64,000 bases of DNA from Macrostomum hystrix (taxonomy: Eukaryota; Platyhelminthes; Macrostomidae). The position numbers and the translations under genes are program-made. Positions 1 through 11,024 of this stretch are shown here, in pieces; within the stretch, counting starts at the first letter, position 1, and each line of letters begins with the position of its first letter. The stretch covers positions 5,289,501-5,353,500 of the forward strand of contig CATNEN010000029.1 of assembly GCA_950097015.1 (NCBI GenBank), given 5' to 3'. A model generated the notes under the pieces. That model had not been told where the DNA came from. It saw only the letters and a program-made list of their open reading frames with translations, and ran no database searches.

Positions 1-3000
1 AACAGTCGGCTGAATGTCGCTCAGTTCAACAGTGTTGGCATCCGCGCCGGCATCGCCAGCGTCGCCAATTTCAGCAGCAACCGCAGCCGCGTTGTCGTGC
101 GATGCGCCGCCGCTATCAGCGAAAATAACTGAGACAGCTCCATCGGCAAAGGACTCCTGCTGCTGTTGTGGCTGCTGCTGCGGCGGCGGTTGCAGCGAAA
201 ATGGTGGCGGATTTTCGCAAATAAACTCGGAAACTGAAGAGGCGGCCGACAATCTCTCCATATAAGGCAGTAGATCGCGCAGCTCAGTGTCCAACTGATC
301 TCCAACCCAGGTGCGCACTCGAATCTGCATTGGTTAGGAGCCGAAATCGGGTCACTGTTCACCTACTTTTACAGTCTGCTGATGGCATGCTATTCTAGGC
401 ATATTTGGAGACGTACGCATTCATAACCATCAATTTCAAGCTAAACTCACAGCGTTCTCCGTGTTAAACATGTAGGAAGCCGGTGAGTTGTCAATAATAA
501 CACACCGATCTACAGGCCGGCCCAACTGGGCCAGGTCTTTTACAAAATTGTCACCGTGAAAGACGCACGATTCGCGGAATAGGCGATATTTGAAGGCCGA
601 CCACCGGTCTAGACGGTCAGATACCGGATCAGCGTACTGTGGGATGGTTAGGGATTATAACTGAGGATCTGGGAGGGTTCCGTGTGAGAATCTGAGGATT
701 TGAGAGTGTCAGATCACAAAGATACCAACTAGTATCACTGGGTAGAAGCAGTGGTCAGAGCAGTTCTTACCTTGGCCAGGCTAGCGGTGAACAGCACGCA
801 TTCAAATAGCTGGCCCATTCGCTCCAGGAACTCATCAGTGAAAGGACGCTTGAGCACATAGACCTGGTGCACCAAGCCTTCGATTTCAACGTCAATGATG
901 AAATCTGGATCGTCAACGTACTGAAGTGATGCAGATGCGAATTGTGTTAATAAAGAGCGAAGCGTAACTATGAAGTTCCATTATAAAATGGCCAATGCTA
1001 AACGCATGCTGAAGGTCCCGAAGCTTGGATTGATCCGCTAAAGTTATTTGGGGTGTAGCGGCGGAGGTGTAGCGGCGGACTTGGGGACTTGTCGTGCAAT
1101 TTAAGCCTTTTTTACCTATTTTACGCCCGAGTACACTGTCACTAAATAAAGTACCAATGCCCCACAGCCCGGGGGCGAGTGGGTCAGCGGCTAACGTCGC
1201 TGCCTCGCACTCCAAAGGACGCTAGTTCGATTCACCCTTCAAGTCACGATTAATTTCGGGACTTGTTGGGGGGGTTTGGACAGTAGCGACCGGCGGAGGT
1301 GCACCATATTTCGTGCAATCAAAGCTTGAAATAATAGCTTCGCTCCTGCCTTCTGTGTGCCTGCTTGTTTGTGTTTGTGTTTGTGCGTTGGGCCGGGTGT
1401 GAGGCGTTGTATGGGGGGTGGGGCGGGTGTGCACCAGCCATGCGTGCTCTGAGCGGCGAGGTTTCACCAGCCGTCTGCGCGCGTGGCTTGGTCCTCTCGT
1501 CCCTACCCTTAAGGCATATAAGTCCTCCCCTGGTTTGGTCAGCTCTGTGCGTGTGCGGGCCTGGGGGTGAGAGGCACTCCGGCTGCCGCCCCCTTCCCCG
1601 CTTGGCTTGCGGCTGTGTATGAGGTGCCTGTGTTCAGGGGTCTAGATGGCGCGATGGGCGACTCCCGCCTAGTTCGCCGGCCTGGGGGCATGCCGTTCCT
1701 GCGCTTGTGCGTCAAGTGCCCCAGGCCCCCCTGCAATTAAGTAAAGTAAGTAAGCCCCACAGCCCTGCACTTAGATCGTATTGTTATTATTTTGGGCACA
1801 CTAATCCACCTATACTAAATTAAGCCCTAAACTCGGACCTTAAATGAGCTGTGCACTAGAGTCTCATCCAGATCGATCACTGCACAAATGCGGTCTCCCA
1901 AGTTAGGATCTCGCGGACCCAGTAGATCAATGGAGAAAGTCTGGCCGCCATTGTGATGATAACGATGGTGCTGCAGGTGTTGCTGCTGCTGCTGCTGCCG
2001 CTGATTGCGCCTAGCAGAGGTGCGCCGGTCCGGGCAGAAACAGCAGAACAGTTCACGAAGTAAGCGGGGTTTGGATCTTTCGCGTGCGGGTGTCACAGCT
2101 GTTACTGTTGCTGGTGCTGTTGCTGGCGCAGCTGTTTGTGGCTTTGTTGAGTCCTCCTGGGCATTTGAACTGCCTTCCTCACTGAGTGCCACCGTGGAAT
2201 CTCCTATGAATTTATATTTTAGTACTACTTTGTCGTTTAGGAAAATAAAAAAGTCATTTATCTAGCAATAAATGTCAACAATGGTGTTAATTACAATGTA
2301 AATTCTATTTCTTGAAGGAAAGAAAAGTTTTTTACAATTAAATAATATTTGTATCAAGACTAAATTTTTAGGATTAAAAGGGTTCTACTACCAATAACAT
2401 AGTAATTTCACTGATATCACCAAAGCTATTGTATGCTGGATTCTTTTATATTACACATCACTTTTTATGCAATTATTAAGAAATATGTATATGTTAACAT
2501 TTTTGTTTTAAGCTTTTAGATTTTTTAAGTAACATTGTAGCAATAAAATCTGGCTGAATAGTTTATTCAGGCTTTACAGATTATATATTTGAGAGCCAGT
2601 ATATATTTCACGTCTCAGGTCGTGGAATATAGCTGCGACCTGCCAGCGGGCCTAGCAGTGACATGCAGAACATTACAGTACAGCCAGCCCATCCCACCAA
2701 GGTAGGGTTAGAGTGCCGCGCCCACAAGCTGCGGCAGCCAACGGCAGCAAGAACAGAACCCCCAGGGGCCAATGGCGTTAGTCAAGGCTGCGCAGCAGGG
2801 ACGACCACTCTGGAAAGTGGACCTGAGGGTTTTAGTGGTTCAAGGAGGCGAGCTGGAGGCCGAGGAAACAGAAGTGGCGCTGGCAGCTTACAAGGAGAGA
2901 GAGCAGGCCTACATGGAGAGTGTCATCCAGGCAGTGGCAACGGCCGGGCACGATGTGACGCACCGCACCGTGTGGAGCACTGTCAACGAATTGACAGGGA

Positions 3001-5735
3001 ACAGCGCCGTGCTGTCGTTAACCTGCCTGGCAACACTGCAGACGAGCGCCGTAATGAGCTGCGGGATTTCTTCTGGGACATCGTAAATGCCCCGCAACCT
3101 CCCCACGTTGAAGCGATGTCGTTTCCACATGACGTGGCTCTGCCGTAGGAGGAGGAAGGAGGACTCCAGGAGAAAAGGCGACAGGTCCAAACAAGATTAC
3201 CGTCGAGGCACTTCGGGTTCAGCAGGTGGCCAAGGCCTTTATAAATCAGGTGCTTGGCGCAGGCGTCACCCCAGTCGAACGGACAACATCGCACATGGTT
3301 CGAAGCCCGAAACAACAAAGAATGAGGAGCACCGCGGTATATCCCTGATGTCCGGCACCGCGAAACTTTTAAATAAGATCCTGCTGATGCGGCTGCAGCC
3401 TGTGCTTGAACCGCTACTGTGTCATGAGCAGAACGGCTTCCAGCCACGTCAGGGAACTACGAACCCGATCCTGGCCGGGTCATTGTATACGCAGCTATGG
3501 CGCTCTACGACGACACCATGTCTGCCGTGGTGAGTGGTGACGCCCGAAGGCCTATCGGACCCTTTCAGCACAAACAGACGCTGCTCAGACGAACAAGCAG
3601 CCGTCACCCTGAGAAGCACCTGTCCCTGCTGGACTACACGGACGACATGGCGCAGCTGTCATCTACAGTGGAAGGAGCGTAGAGAATGCTGAACAGGCTG
3701 ATGGAAGTGGTCGCAACAGTTGGGCTGATGTCAACATCAGCAAGACGGAAGTGCTAACATGTCTGCAGAGCTCCCAGCTGTTGTATCACCTGCCAAGCTG
3801 CCAACAGGCAAACAGCCATCCTAACTCGCTGCACAGGCTTCACCTACCTCGATAGCATGGTGCCAAATGCACAAGACGACCTTGTATGATGTTGGAGCCT
3901 TGCATGAGCAGCACTGGAGTCCATTCGCGAGATAATGAGATAATAAACTGATTTCACAGCAAGCCATAGTTATGAAGGTGGCCTTTGCCACAGAAAATTC
4001 CAGTGCAAAAAAATGTGCTAGGGCACACAACTACAATGCACACTGAGGTCTGCACAGTCATAGTGCAGCATTTAGTGCTGCATGTGTTTGACAAAATGCT
4101 TCAGGGTTATTCCATGAGAGCAATGGTCGTTTTTGATGCATTTAAAAAAAGCAAACCAGCATATCTCTGAAAAAAACTTTGTAGTCTAGCTGTTTTATTT
4201 ACAAATAGTATATAAGGACTTACATTGGAAAATTTTCATATCTAATGGTTCATTTTTGGGGTTGTGAGACACATTGGAATGTTAGTAATGGTCATATTTG
4301 GTGTTTTGGAAGGAATCATGTTTTAAAGATTGAAAGTTTTTTTTCTTGCAAAGTAAGTGTATTGTTGCTATTGTTAGTACTTTTATTTGCAAAAGAGTTG
4401 TTATTCTTAAGATTGGGATGTAAAAACATATCATAAAAATATATATTGTATGAAAATTGAATTGAATTAAAAGATACATTATTTTAAATAAAAAATTCTG
4501 ATGTTTTTAATAATCTTTCAAATACTATGACATTATTGTTTCTTTATTAGTTTTTAAAACGATTAGTAAAAAATTTTAACAACATTTTTTATTATGTACT
4601 TTTGACTAAGATTGTATGTGGTTGTTTTCCAATTAAATGACCATAAATGTAGTTATTTATAGAGCATGAAAAAGCTTTCAAATGACATAATTCATGATAG
4701 TTCACTCCTTCAAATAAGATTAAACTACTCACTCAAATTGTAAAACCAAACATCAAATTCTCTGTTTGGTTTGAAGATACATGAAAATCATTGTTCGGTT
4801 TTAGATGAAAAACACAAATAATTTTTTTTCTATTTGACTAAATAGCAAAAGCAGAAACTTTTTAGAAAGATATAACTGTTTTCTATAACTTGGCTTTTGA
4901 TTTATCATTATATCTTAAATAGAAAATCTGTAGCTTAGGTTTGAAATAAAAAAACACACATTCTTGTTTGGTTGATGATACATTACCCTATCTAATTGTT
5001 TTATTAAAAAATTGTTTATTGTTTGTTTATTTAAGCTATTTCAAAACCTTTTTATTTATCTATATAGTATTACTTTGGTTATACATACCTTTTTGTGAAA
5101 ATGTGCCTGATAAGTTTAAATATGACATTTTCACTATTTTTTGTTTTGACTAAGCAGGAGGGGCCGTTTCTAAATTCCATCTTTGTATTTTATATTACCT
5201 GTTTACATGTCTTCCCACTAAGAAAAAACTCCTAAAAGAACTAGATAAGCATTGTATTCATTATATTATAAGATAAACAGCTAAAATATATCATCCATCA
5301 TGTTCTTCATATTTCAATCTGTCTGTTAGTTTCACTACATTACCATTGTTTATCACATATCAATTACTTTAAAGCATATTGCCTTTGTGTTTAATGAATA
5401 ATTAGTATAGCAGACAGTCAATAAATGTGATTATTAACTTCTACAAAAATATTTTTTGTAGACTAGCTAATTCAAGACTAAAACAACATACAACTTTAAT
5501 TTAGGCTTAACACATTAGACAACTATTTTCAGTTAACAGTCACTGAGCTAGTTAAAGTTTTAAACCACTTACCTTGTCTTTGATCAGCATGATTTGCTGA
5601 TATGGTGCTGTTTTGGTTATTTAGAGTTGGGCTATTATTTTTTGCATTTTCACATGGGCTTATTTCAACAGTGTTGACATTAACAGAAACAACATGTGGA
5701 TCATTAACTTGTGTAATAATTGATGTGATATCCAT
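1..5735 (-). CDS. CTD small phosphatase-like protein (SCP/CTDSP family), 3' end outside window
   Basis: HAD-family Ser/Thr phosphatase that in relatives dephosphorylates the RNA polymerase II C-terminal domain and SMADs. Exons assembled from splice sites: 5573-5735, 1839-2203, 771-920, 451-636, and 324 to the left edge; all junction phases agree. The start is ATG at 5735, giving [10 protein letters not shown], which resembles the SIITQ/IITQV start of vertebrate CTDSP proteins. Exon 2 has a Cys-rich stretch (LFCCFCPD), a Gln/His run and, near residues 165-174, [10 protein letters not shown] with the two catalytic Asp. Exon 3 carries YVLKRP, exon 4 RESCVFH and the DNSPASY motif near residue 275. 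Exon 5 ([16 protein letters not shown]) is followed by a Gln/Pro/Ala-rich tail longer than in vertebrate SCPs. Donors are GTAAGT, GTCCGA (weak), GTAAGA and GTGAGT. Seen: motifs and phases. Inferred: substrate. Family assignment is secure; the C-terminus is unseen. Confidence 0.9.
1040..1790 (+). repeat. SINE-like fragments in an intron of the phosphatase gene
   Basis: Lies between exons 2 and 3 of the phosphatase gene. A scrap near 1080-1110 (ggggacttgtcgtgcaattt) matches the body of the serine-like SINE family found elsewhere in the window. At 1165-1230 a tRNA-like head has a plausible A box (GTGGGTCAGCGG) and B box (AGTTCGATTC). The GC-rich sequence to about 1740 looks like diverged SINE body. 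Heavily mutated. Confidence 0.5.
2663..3940 (+). mobile_element. Degraded non-LTR (LINE) retrotransposon, reverse-transcriptase relic
   Basis: Lies in the first intron of the phosphatase gene, on the opposite strand. Across several broken frames it shows the pre-RT segment ([11 protein letters not shown] near 2970), RT motifs of the [19 protein letters not shown] type near 3330-3390, [15 protein letters not shown] near 3430, and a decayed catalytic box [13 protein letters not shown] near 3630 (normally Y-A-D-D). Downstream, [15 protein letters not shown] near 3840 matches the post-RT segment of such elements. At least three frameshifts and stops; no intact ORF and no visible tail or target duplication. 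Clade not assigned. Confidence 0.8.
3941..5530. other. AT-rich intron sequence of the phosphatase gene
   Basis: Remainder of intron 1. Strongly A/T-rich with many stops in all frames. I see no gene, array or recognisable element here. Confidence 0.6.
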
Positions 5736-5739
5736 TTAG

Positions 5740-6900
5740 TATAGATAAAAATATCTGAACAAAATTTTTATCCAAGATTAAATTTTTTTTAAGTTTTTTT
5801 AATTTTTGTTTCAGCAAGCTTTATCTTATGTCTTTAAGGTACTTTAGCCTTGCCCTTGTAAATCATTTATTATCAATCAGGTTGGTATTTTCGACTTTGC
5901 ATTTAAATATTTTGTGAAAATGGACTAAAACCATTCACTTGTACTAACTTTTTGTTATGCGAAAAAAGCACAACGCTATATCAGCAAGTAGTTCCTTGAC
6001 CTTGTATTGTAGAGCTAGCTAGTAGTCTAAGATAAAGAATTGAGCACCAGAAGCAGCCCAAATCTCACATGAATGGGTAATGCCGTAGTAAAAAAACGTT
6101 ATCGGCACTTATAGCTAGCTAAAGTTAAAATATTAATACTTTGGTACAAATTTAACCTACAATAAAATAAAAAATCGTTAATACAGCAAAGTGTTAAATT
6201 TTCATAAGGTAATTGGGCTCAATGAAAAAAATCAGAATGAAGACGTTTTAAAATTAATACTAAGAAACTACCATTTAAAACAAAGCATTTTTAGCTGTTA
6301 ATTCCTCCTTTTTAAGGTAAATAAAGTCCTTTTTGCATGAACACTTCTAACATTTTAATCCTAGCAATAATCAAACTGCATTATAAGGAAACTTGCTAAT
6401 TGGAATAGGAAAATATATTACTTTGTCTAATGTAAAACGTTATTTACGAACGATAACCAAATGCTGTCTTTTCTCTAAAATTGGCCTAGCTGTACGCATC
6501 GTTAGCGTTTTTTTAAAGCATATTATATTCATTTATGTGACGTAAATTCAATTTTAGCACCGGACAAAAAACTAGCTGAGACTTCGTTTACTCACAAACT
6601 CTTAAGAAAGATATTTACCTCGAGGATTCAAATCTACAGGCAGATTCCAATCGAATGCCAGCAGCTATTTGTGGTGCAGCACATGCCATGGCCAGGGACA
6701 AGAAAGAGCATGAAAACGCAGCAGGCTTTGCTTTTGGTGGTTGAGGCTTGCTTCCTAGCATCTCATGATGGTAAATAATTTTTGCACGTGCCGTTGCAGG
6801 TGACTTGCTATTGTAGTGTCAGCTTGTTTGTCCTTCTATCTCCCCGTGTTATTATTCAGTGCTTGTTGTGTATTTTAGACGCATGTATTTTTTTAGCTAA
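5740..6900. other. AT-rich intergenic sequence, upstream of the phosphatase start
   Basis: No coding signal seen on either strand. Any promoter of the minus-strand phosphatase gene should lie here, but I cannot identify a core element. Confidence 0.5.
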
Positions 6901-7640
6901 AAGTCACCCACACCAAGCCGGACCGGACCAGCCGGGGGAGCGGAGCGCTACCCCTGGGCTACAGTCCCGGCGATTCAGCAAACGACCCGGCCTCACTACC
7001 TGTCGACCCTCGGCAAGAAGCAACCCCGGGGCTCAGAACGGCGGTCGCGAGTCTACTGTGATTTGTCGCCTTGGCTCTACAGCCAGGCATCCACCTCCCC
7101 GATCGACCTAATTTATGATTAACACTACTCTATAAAAGGAAGCGTGTTTTTGCAGTGACTTTTTATCGTTCTCCGCAATTCGCCTCACACTATGAGAAGC
7201 ACGTGCAAGCTAGTCCACTTTGTTTTGTCTCGCCCCGCTCGACCACGCTCCGCTTGTTCAGTTAGGTAGCTTTCGGCGCTACGCGTCTTGTCGAGAGTGC
7301 GCCGCTGATAAGGGTGGTCTAGATAGGCGCTTGTTGTCGAAGTCAGTACGTGCTCTCTTCGGAGACTCCGCCGTCACGCAGAAGGAGTGCCAACCGATAG
7401 GATCTGTCGGGGCAGCGCTGAAAGCAGAGACAACCGGAGCCTCTCGGGAAGAGTAGGGCGCGGATTCGGCCAGTTTAAGTAAAATTGTTATATCCAATTT
7501 TCGCGGACCAAATTTTGCTTTTCACTGTGAGCGCGCTATATTTGCTTTCCGTGCGAATATCCTCATTCTGCCGGTGTAACTTTTGAATAAAGTTGAGCAA
7601 GTAAACGAGAGTCAAATCAATTCCTATTCTTATCTGGAGT
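6900..7640 (+). mobile_element. Possible solo LTR
   Basis: A GC-richer island inside AT-rich DNA with a TATA box (tataaaagg, 7131-7139) followed about 450 bp later by an AATAAA signal (7586-7591) and a short GT-rich tail, which is the order expected within an LTR. No internal retroelement coding lies beside it, and I could not define terminal TG/CA ends or a target-site duplication. It could instead be the promoter and short exon of an unrecognised gene. Confidence 0.3.
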
Positions 7641-8500
7641 CGGCGAGTCACAAAAAATAGACTAAATCACTCCCAATCAAATTATTCGAGTCTTCATGTT
7701 CATACTGTGTTGTTCTTTTTTTCATTGGGAGTTTCGCCGGGCCGGAGGACGACACGCGGGTCTCATCGCTTATCTATTCCGCTTGGCTCGCTACCCCAGT
7801 CCCTAACGCTATTTATTTTCAGATTTCCCCTGCTGCTATTGAACCGATTGGTAGAACACCGACCCCGGTGAATAGTGAATAGTCGCTAGCTTTAAATTCC
7901 TCACACTCCAGCTAGGACATTCATTTTATTACACTATTTTAGCTGAAGTTATGGAGGGTCCGAAGAGCTAAGTCTTATCATTTCTGTCTGTGTCCGCTGT
8001 CTGCCAGTCTCATTTTTATTATCTCGATCTAAAAGAGATCTATCGAGATCGAGGGCCTTCGGTTTATTAAACACCATTATAACACGACAAAGCGTGTATT
8101 TATTGACAAATTTTCATTTAATCCCAGCTTGGCTATTATAATTCTGTGTATTTATACTCGTATATTTAGTCGGCCTAGGCCAGTCATATAAAATACGATT
8201 GCTTATTTAATCGTTAAAAAATTGTACTATTCTGAGCCGGGGATGTGTTGTCTATGGTAATTTTTGGTGAGATTATTTGACAAAAACTAGGATATTATAT
8301 CTTAAAGCACGCAGTCAGCGATATATTAATTTCAAATTCTTATTGTAAGCATAATGAAGTCGACACTAATGGTCACAAAAGTCTATGTTCTAAAGACAAA
8401 TTTTTTGCAGCATCAATTATTGCGTTCAGATGAAAAAAATATTTAAATCAAAGGAATATGACGGAACACTTTGTGCGAGAACAGATTAACGACAACTAAG
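7641..8500. other. Intergenic sequence, probable upstream region of the 8505 gene
   Basis: Mixed composition with no coding signal. Contains a small inverted pair around 8030-8055 (atctcgatct / agatcgag). No other structure recognised. Confidence 0.4.
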
Positions 8501-8504
8501 TGAA

Positions 8505-9059
8505 ATGAGCTCCTCAAAGCAGGGCGTCAATCTGGATTTTGTCTTCGGACCTGATTTAGAGCAGCAGACAACCGTTAATGCCGCCTCAACCGGAAAGGGA
8601 GAGGTCAGCAGTCTCGCCATTAGCAAATCCAATGCCTATCACCAATCCGACAAAGCCTACAGTATGCATTGCGTATCAATTGTCATCCTTTGCATTATCA
8701 TCTTTAACATGTCGGCCGCAGTTCTGATTTTAAATAATTTGGTCATTAATCAGCAAGCCACGTACAGAAAATTCATCACTAGCCCGGAGATGCTTCTCCA
8801 TCTGCCTTCGAACCGGGCCATCACCGAGTTTGTTATGTTCGAGAGTCTGGTCGGCGCCTGGGCCTTGCTCATGCAGTACAAGGCCTTGGTGCTGCTGTCT
8901 GCTTTTACTTCATCGGTTGCGTATATCCTGGTCGAGATTAGCATGCCAGCCTCAAGTGGCATGCTGGACACTAGGCTTCCTTGGTTTAACCTGATGAGCA
9001 AGGCTTTCCTCTGCGCGAGGTTCTGCATCACATTTAGCTACTGGTTTGGCGATAACTAA
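8505..9059 (+). CDS. Small multi-pass membrane protein, single exon, tetraspanin-like topology
   Basis: 184-codon frame opening at ATG 8505 (MSSSKQGV) with an in-frame stop at 9057-9059 and an AATAAA-type signal about 70 bp further on. The first ~50 residues are polar. A hydrophobic helix follows (about 52-75, CVSIVILCIIIFNMSAAVLI), then a short loop, two closely spaced helices (about 105-145) and a weaker hydrophobic C-terminus (about 160-180). TM1, loop, TM2/TM3 resembles the first half of a tetraspanin, but no large Cys-rich loop follows and I see no CCG motif. It converges tail-to-tail on the tetraspanin-like gene at 9483-10880. Family not established; coding status is supported by the ATG, codon texture and polyadenylation signal. 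Confidence 0.6.
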   Translation: MSSSKQGVNLDFVFGPDLEQQTTVNAASTGKGEVSSLAISKSNAYHQSDKAYSMHCVSIVILCIIIFNMSAAVLILNNLVINQQATYRKFITSPEMLLHLPSNRAITEFVMFESLVGAWALLMQYKALVLLSAFTSSVAYILVEISMPASSGMLDTRLPWFNLMSKAFLCARFCITFSYWFGDN

Positions 9060-9482
9060 TTCGTCTCAAGCGATGTCCCGATGATTTTCCGGACTTTTGA
9101 ACTTAAACTGCAGTACATGTTGGACAAAATAAAATGTTTTCCGAGTTTATTTCTGTTGCCTGTTAACAGATTGGAAGTTTAAACAGTTATAAATAATTTT
9201 TGTATTTTTAATTTAAAGCCTTCTCAACAGTGTCAGCTGAGTTGCATGAGCAGTGCTTATTTACTACAATAATTTGTGTCGGAAAACAACAGATTGTGTT
9301 CAACAAAAGGAACCTTAAACAAGTCGAGTTAGTGTTATTATAATAATTTTAATTACTTTAATTCAATCAAACAAATCAAACAATGTAACAATATTTAAAC
9401 AAATCATCAATATTCGAGCCATTTTTGCGCTCGTAGTTTAACTCAGCGGTATAGGCTGAGCTGTGAGCAGCAATTTCTGTGC

Positions 9483-10880
9483 TCAGTTGTCGTACCTCTT
9501 TAAGTCGACCCAGCCGTAGGTGTGCTGGCATTTCCCGCACTGCATTCGCAAGTGCGGAAGCAGCGCGTACTTCATTATGAACGCCACAACGCAGGAAAAT
9601 ATCAAGGCAAGCTGCATCTGGGCGTCCAGCGTCACCTCCATATCTCCGACAATGTTGACAACAGCGGCGGCGCAGTCGGGCCAGAGTAGTCTGCTGTCGG
9701 CGGACGTGACGCAGTCCCATGTCTGATTGGGTGCCTTGCCGTAGGTCTGGCAGCACTCGCCGGGCAGGTCGGACGGAATTGGCCATCCAAAGCTGCTCTT
9801 GGAAATAAAGCCATTGAAGCAGCAGGGCAAATTCTCATAGGCATGCAGACTCCAGAAGGAGGTTATGCCCTGTTCCGAGATGGCCGTGCGAATGGCTTCA
9901 GCTGACAGCAGCTGCCTGTGTTGGGCCTGCGCGGGTCAGTGCAGCCACTCCAGCTTCAGAATAAAACTATGATGCCTAACTCAAATATATACAGCCATAC
10001 AGCCATCTAAACACCTGACAACTGACTCTAAACGCCTGACAACTGAATCTAAATACCTGACAACTGAATCTAAACACCTGACAACTGACTCTAAACACCT
10101 GACAACTGAATCTAAACACCTGACAACTGAATCTAAACACCTGACAACTGAATCTAAACACCTGACAACTGAATCTAAACACCTGACAACTGAATCTAAA
10201 CACCTGACAACTGAATCTAAACACCTGACAACTGAATCTAAACACCTGACAACTGAATCTATACACCTGACAACTGAATCTAAACACCTGACAACTGAAT
10301 CTAAATACCTGATGTGAATATCCGACAATGTGATTCTAATCAAGGCTGAAAAGCTTACATCGATGTCCAGACGCAGTATGCGAATGCTTCTCTGCATGGA
10401 CAGGAAAATCTGAAAGGGTATGGAAACCGTTAGAATAGCCGCAATGGTGAGACAGTGCCTGCGCCGCCTCTCAAGCTTTTGTAGAATCGTTGCCAGGTAC
10501 CTGCCCTTAACTGGCAGAATCAGGTAGAAGCTGAGCACCGCGCAGATCAGGCTCATCAGGCCAGACACAACATTCAGCACGCACAATAGAAAGTTGTACC
10601 AGGGTGGTTTGAAAAGTTCCATGTTCACTTGATTCACTTGTTTCATGTTGACAAGAGTGTACAGGCTGGGCACCACAGTGCAATAGATGTTTGCCAGGTA
10701 GTTGGCATAGTAACAGATGTAGTAGATTACGCAGGGTAGCGGCAAGCCGATGCCTAACAGTATCAGAACGCTGGCCATATTGGGGTGGCTGTTAACGAAC
10801 TGATAGGACTCTAGTAACTGCTCATAAGTGCTGAACCGTCTGATGGACTCTGGCACAATGGGTTTTGTGACTTGTTGCAA
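9483..10880 (-). CDS. Tetraspanin-like four-TM protein, at least two exons, 5' end uncertain
   Basis: 3' exon 9483-9926 (acceptor gcgcag) and preceding exon 10359 to about 10878 (donor GTAAGC); the junction is phase 0. The upstream exon has helices at about YYICYYANYLANIY, NFLLCVLNVVSGLMSLICAVL and HCLTIAAILTVSIPFQIFL. The 3' exon encodes a Cys-rich extracellular loop with two CC pairs (NLPCCFNGF, GECCQTY) and single Cys in DCVTS and WPDCAAA, then a fourth helix (LALIFSCVVAFIMKYALL) and a short tail ending LKRYDN. The loop matches the tetraspanin LEL cysteine plan with the usual CCG changed to CCF. In-frame TAA upstream (about 10894) and no good ATG imply the exon begins at an acceptor near 10878-10890 and an earlier exon is missing, or that translation starts at the internal Met of PNMASV. 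Confidence 0.65.
10007..10311. repeat. 21-bp minisatellite, about 14 units, intronic
   Basis: Tandem units of the form acctgacaactgaatctaaa plus one base, with minor variants (gactc, aacgcc, atacac). It lies wholly within the intron between the two visible exons of the tetraspanin-like gene. Because 21 is a multiple of 3 and the unit lacks a stop on the minus strand in that frame, the upstream exon stays open through the array. Confidence 0.95.
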
Positions 10881-11024
10881 ACAAATACTGCTTTAGCTGC
10901 GATATGAGTACGCGCATTTTATCCTGCTGCTCGACATTAAAACTTATTAAGGTTCGTAGATTTATAATCCCAAGTTGTTGAGATGACCTAAGTTGACTAT
11001 AGATCCCGCGGGCAAGATGCGCTC

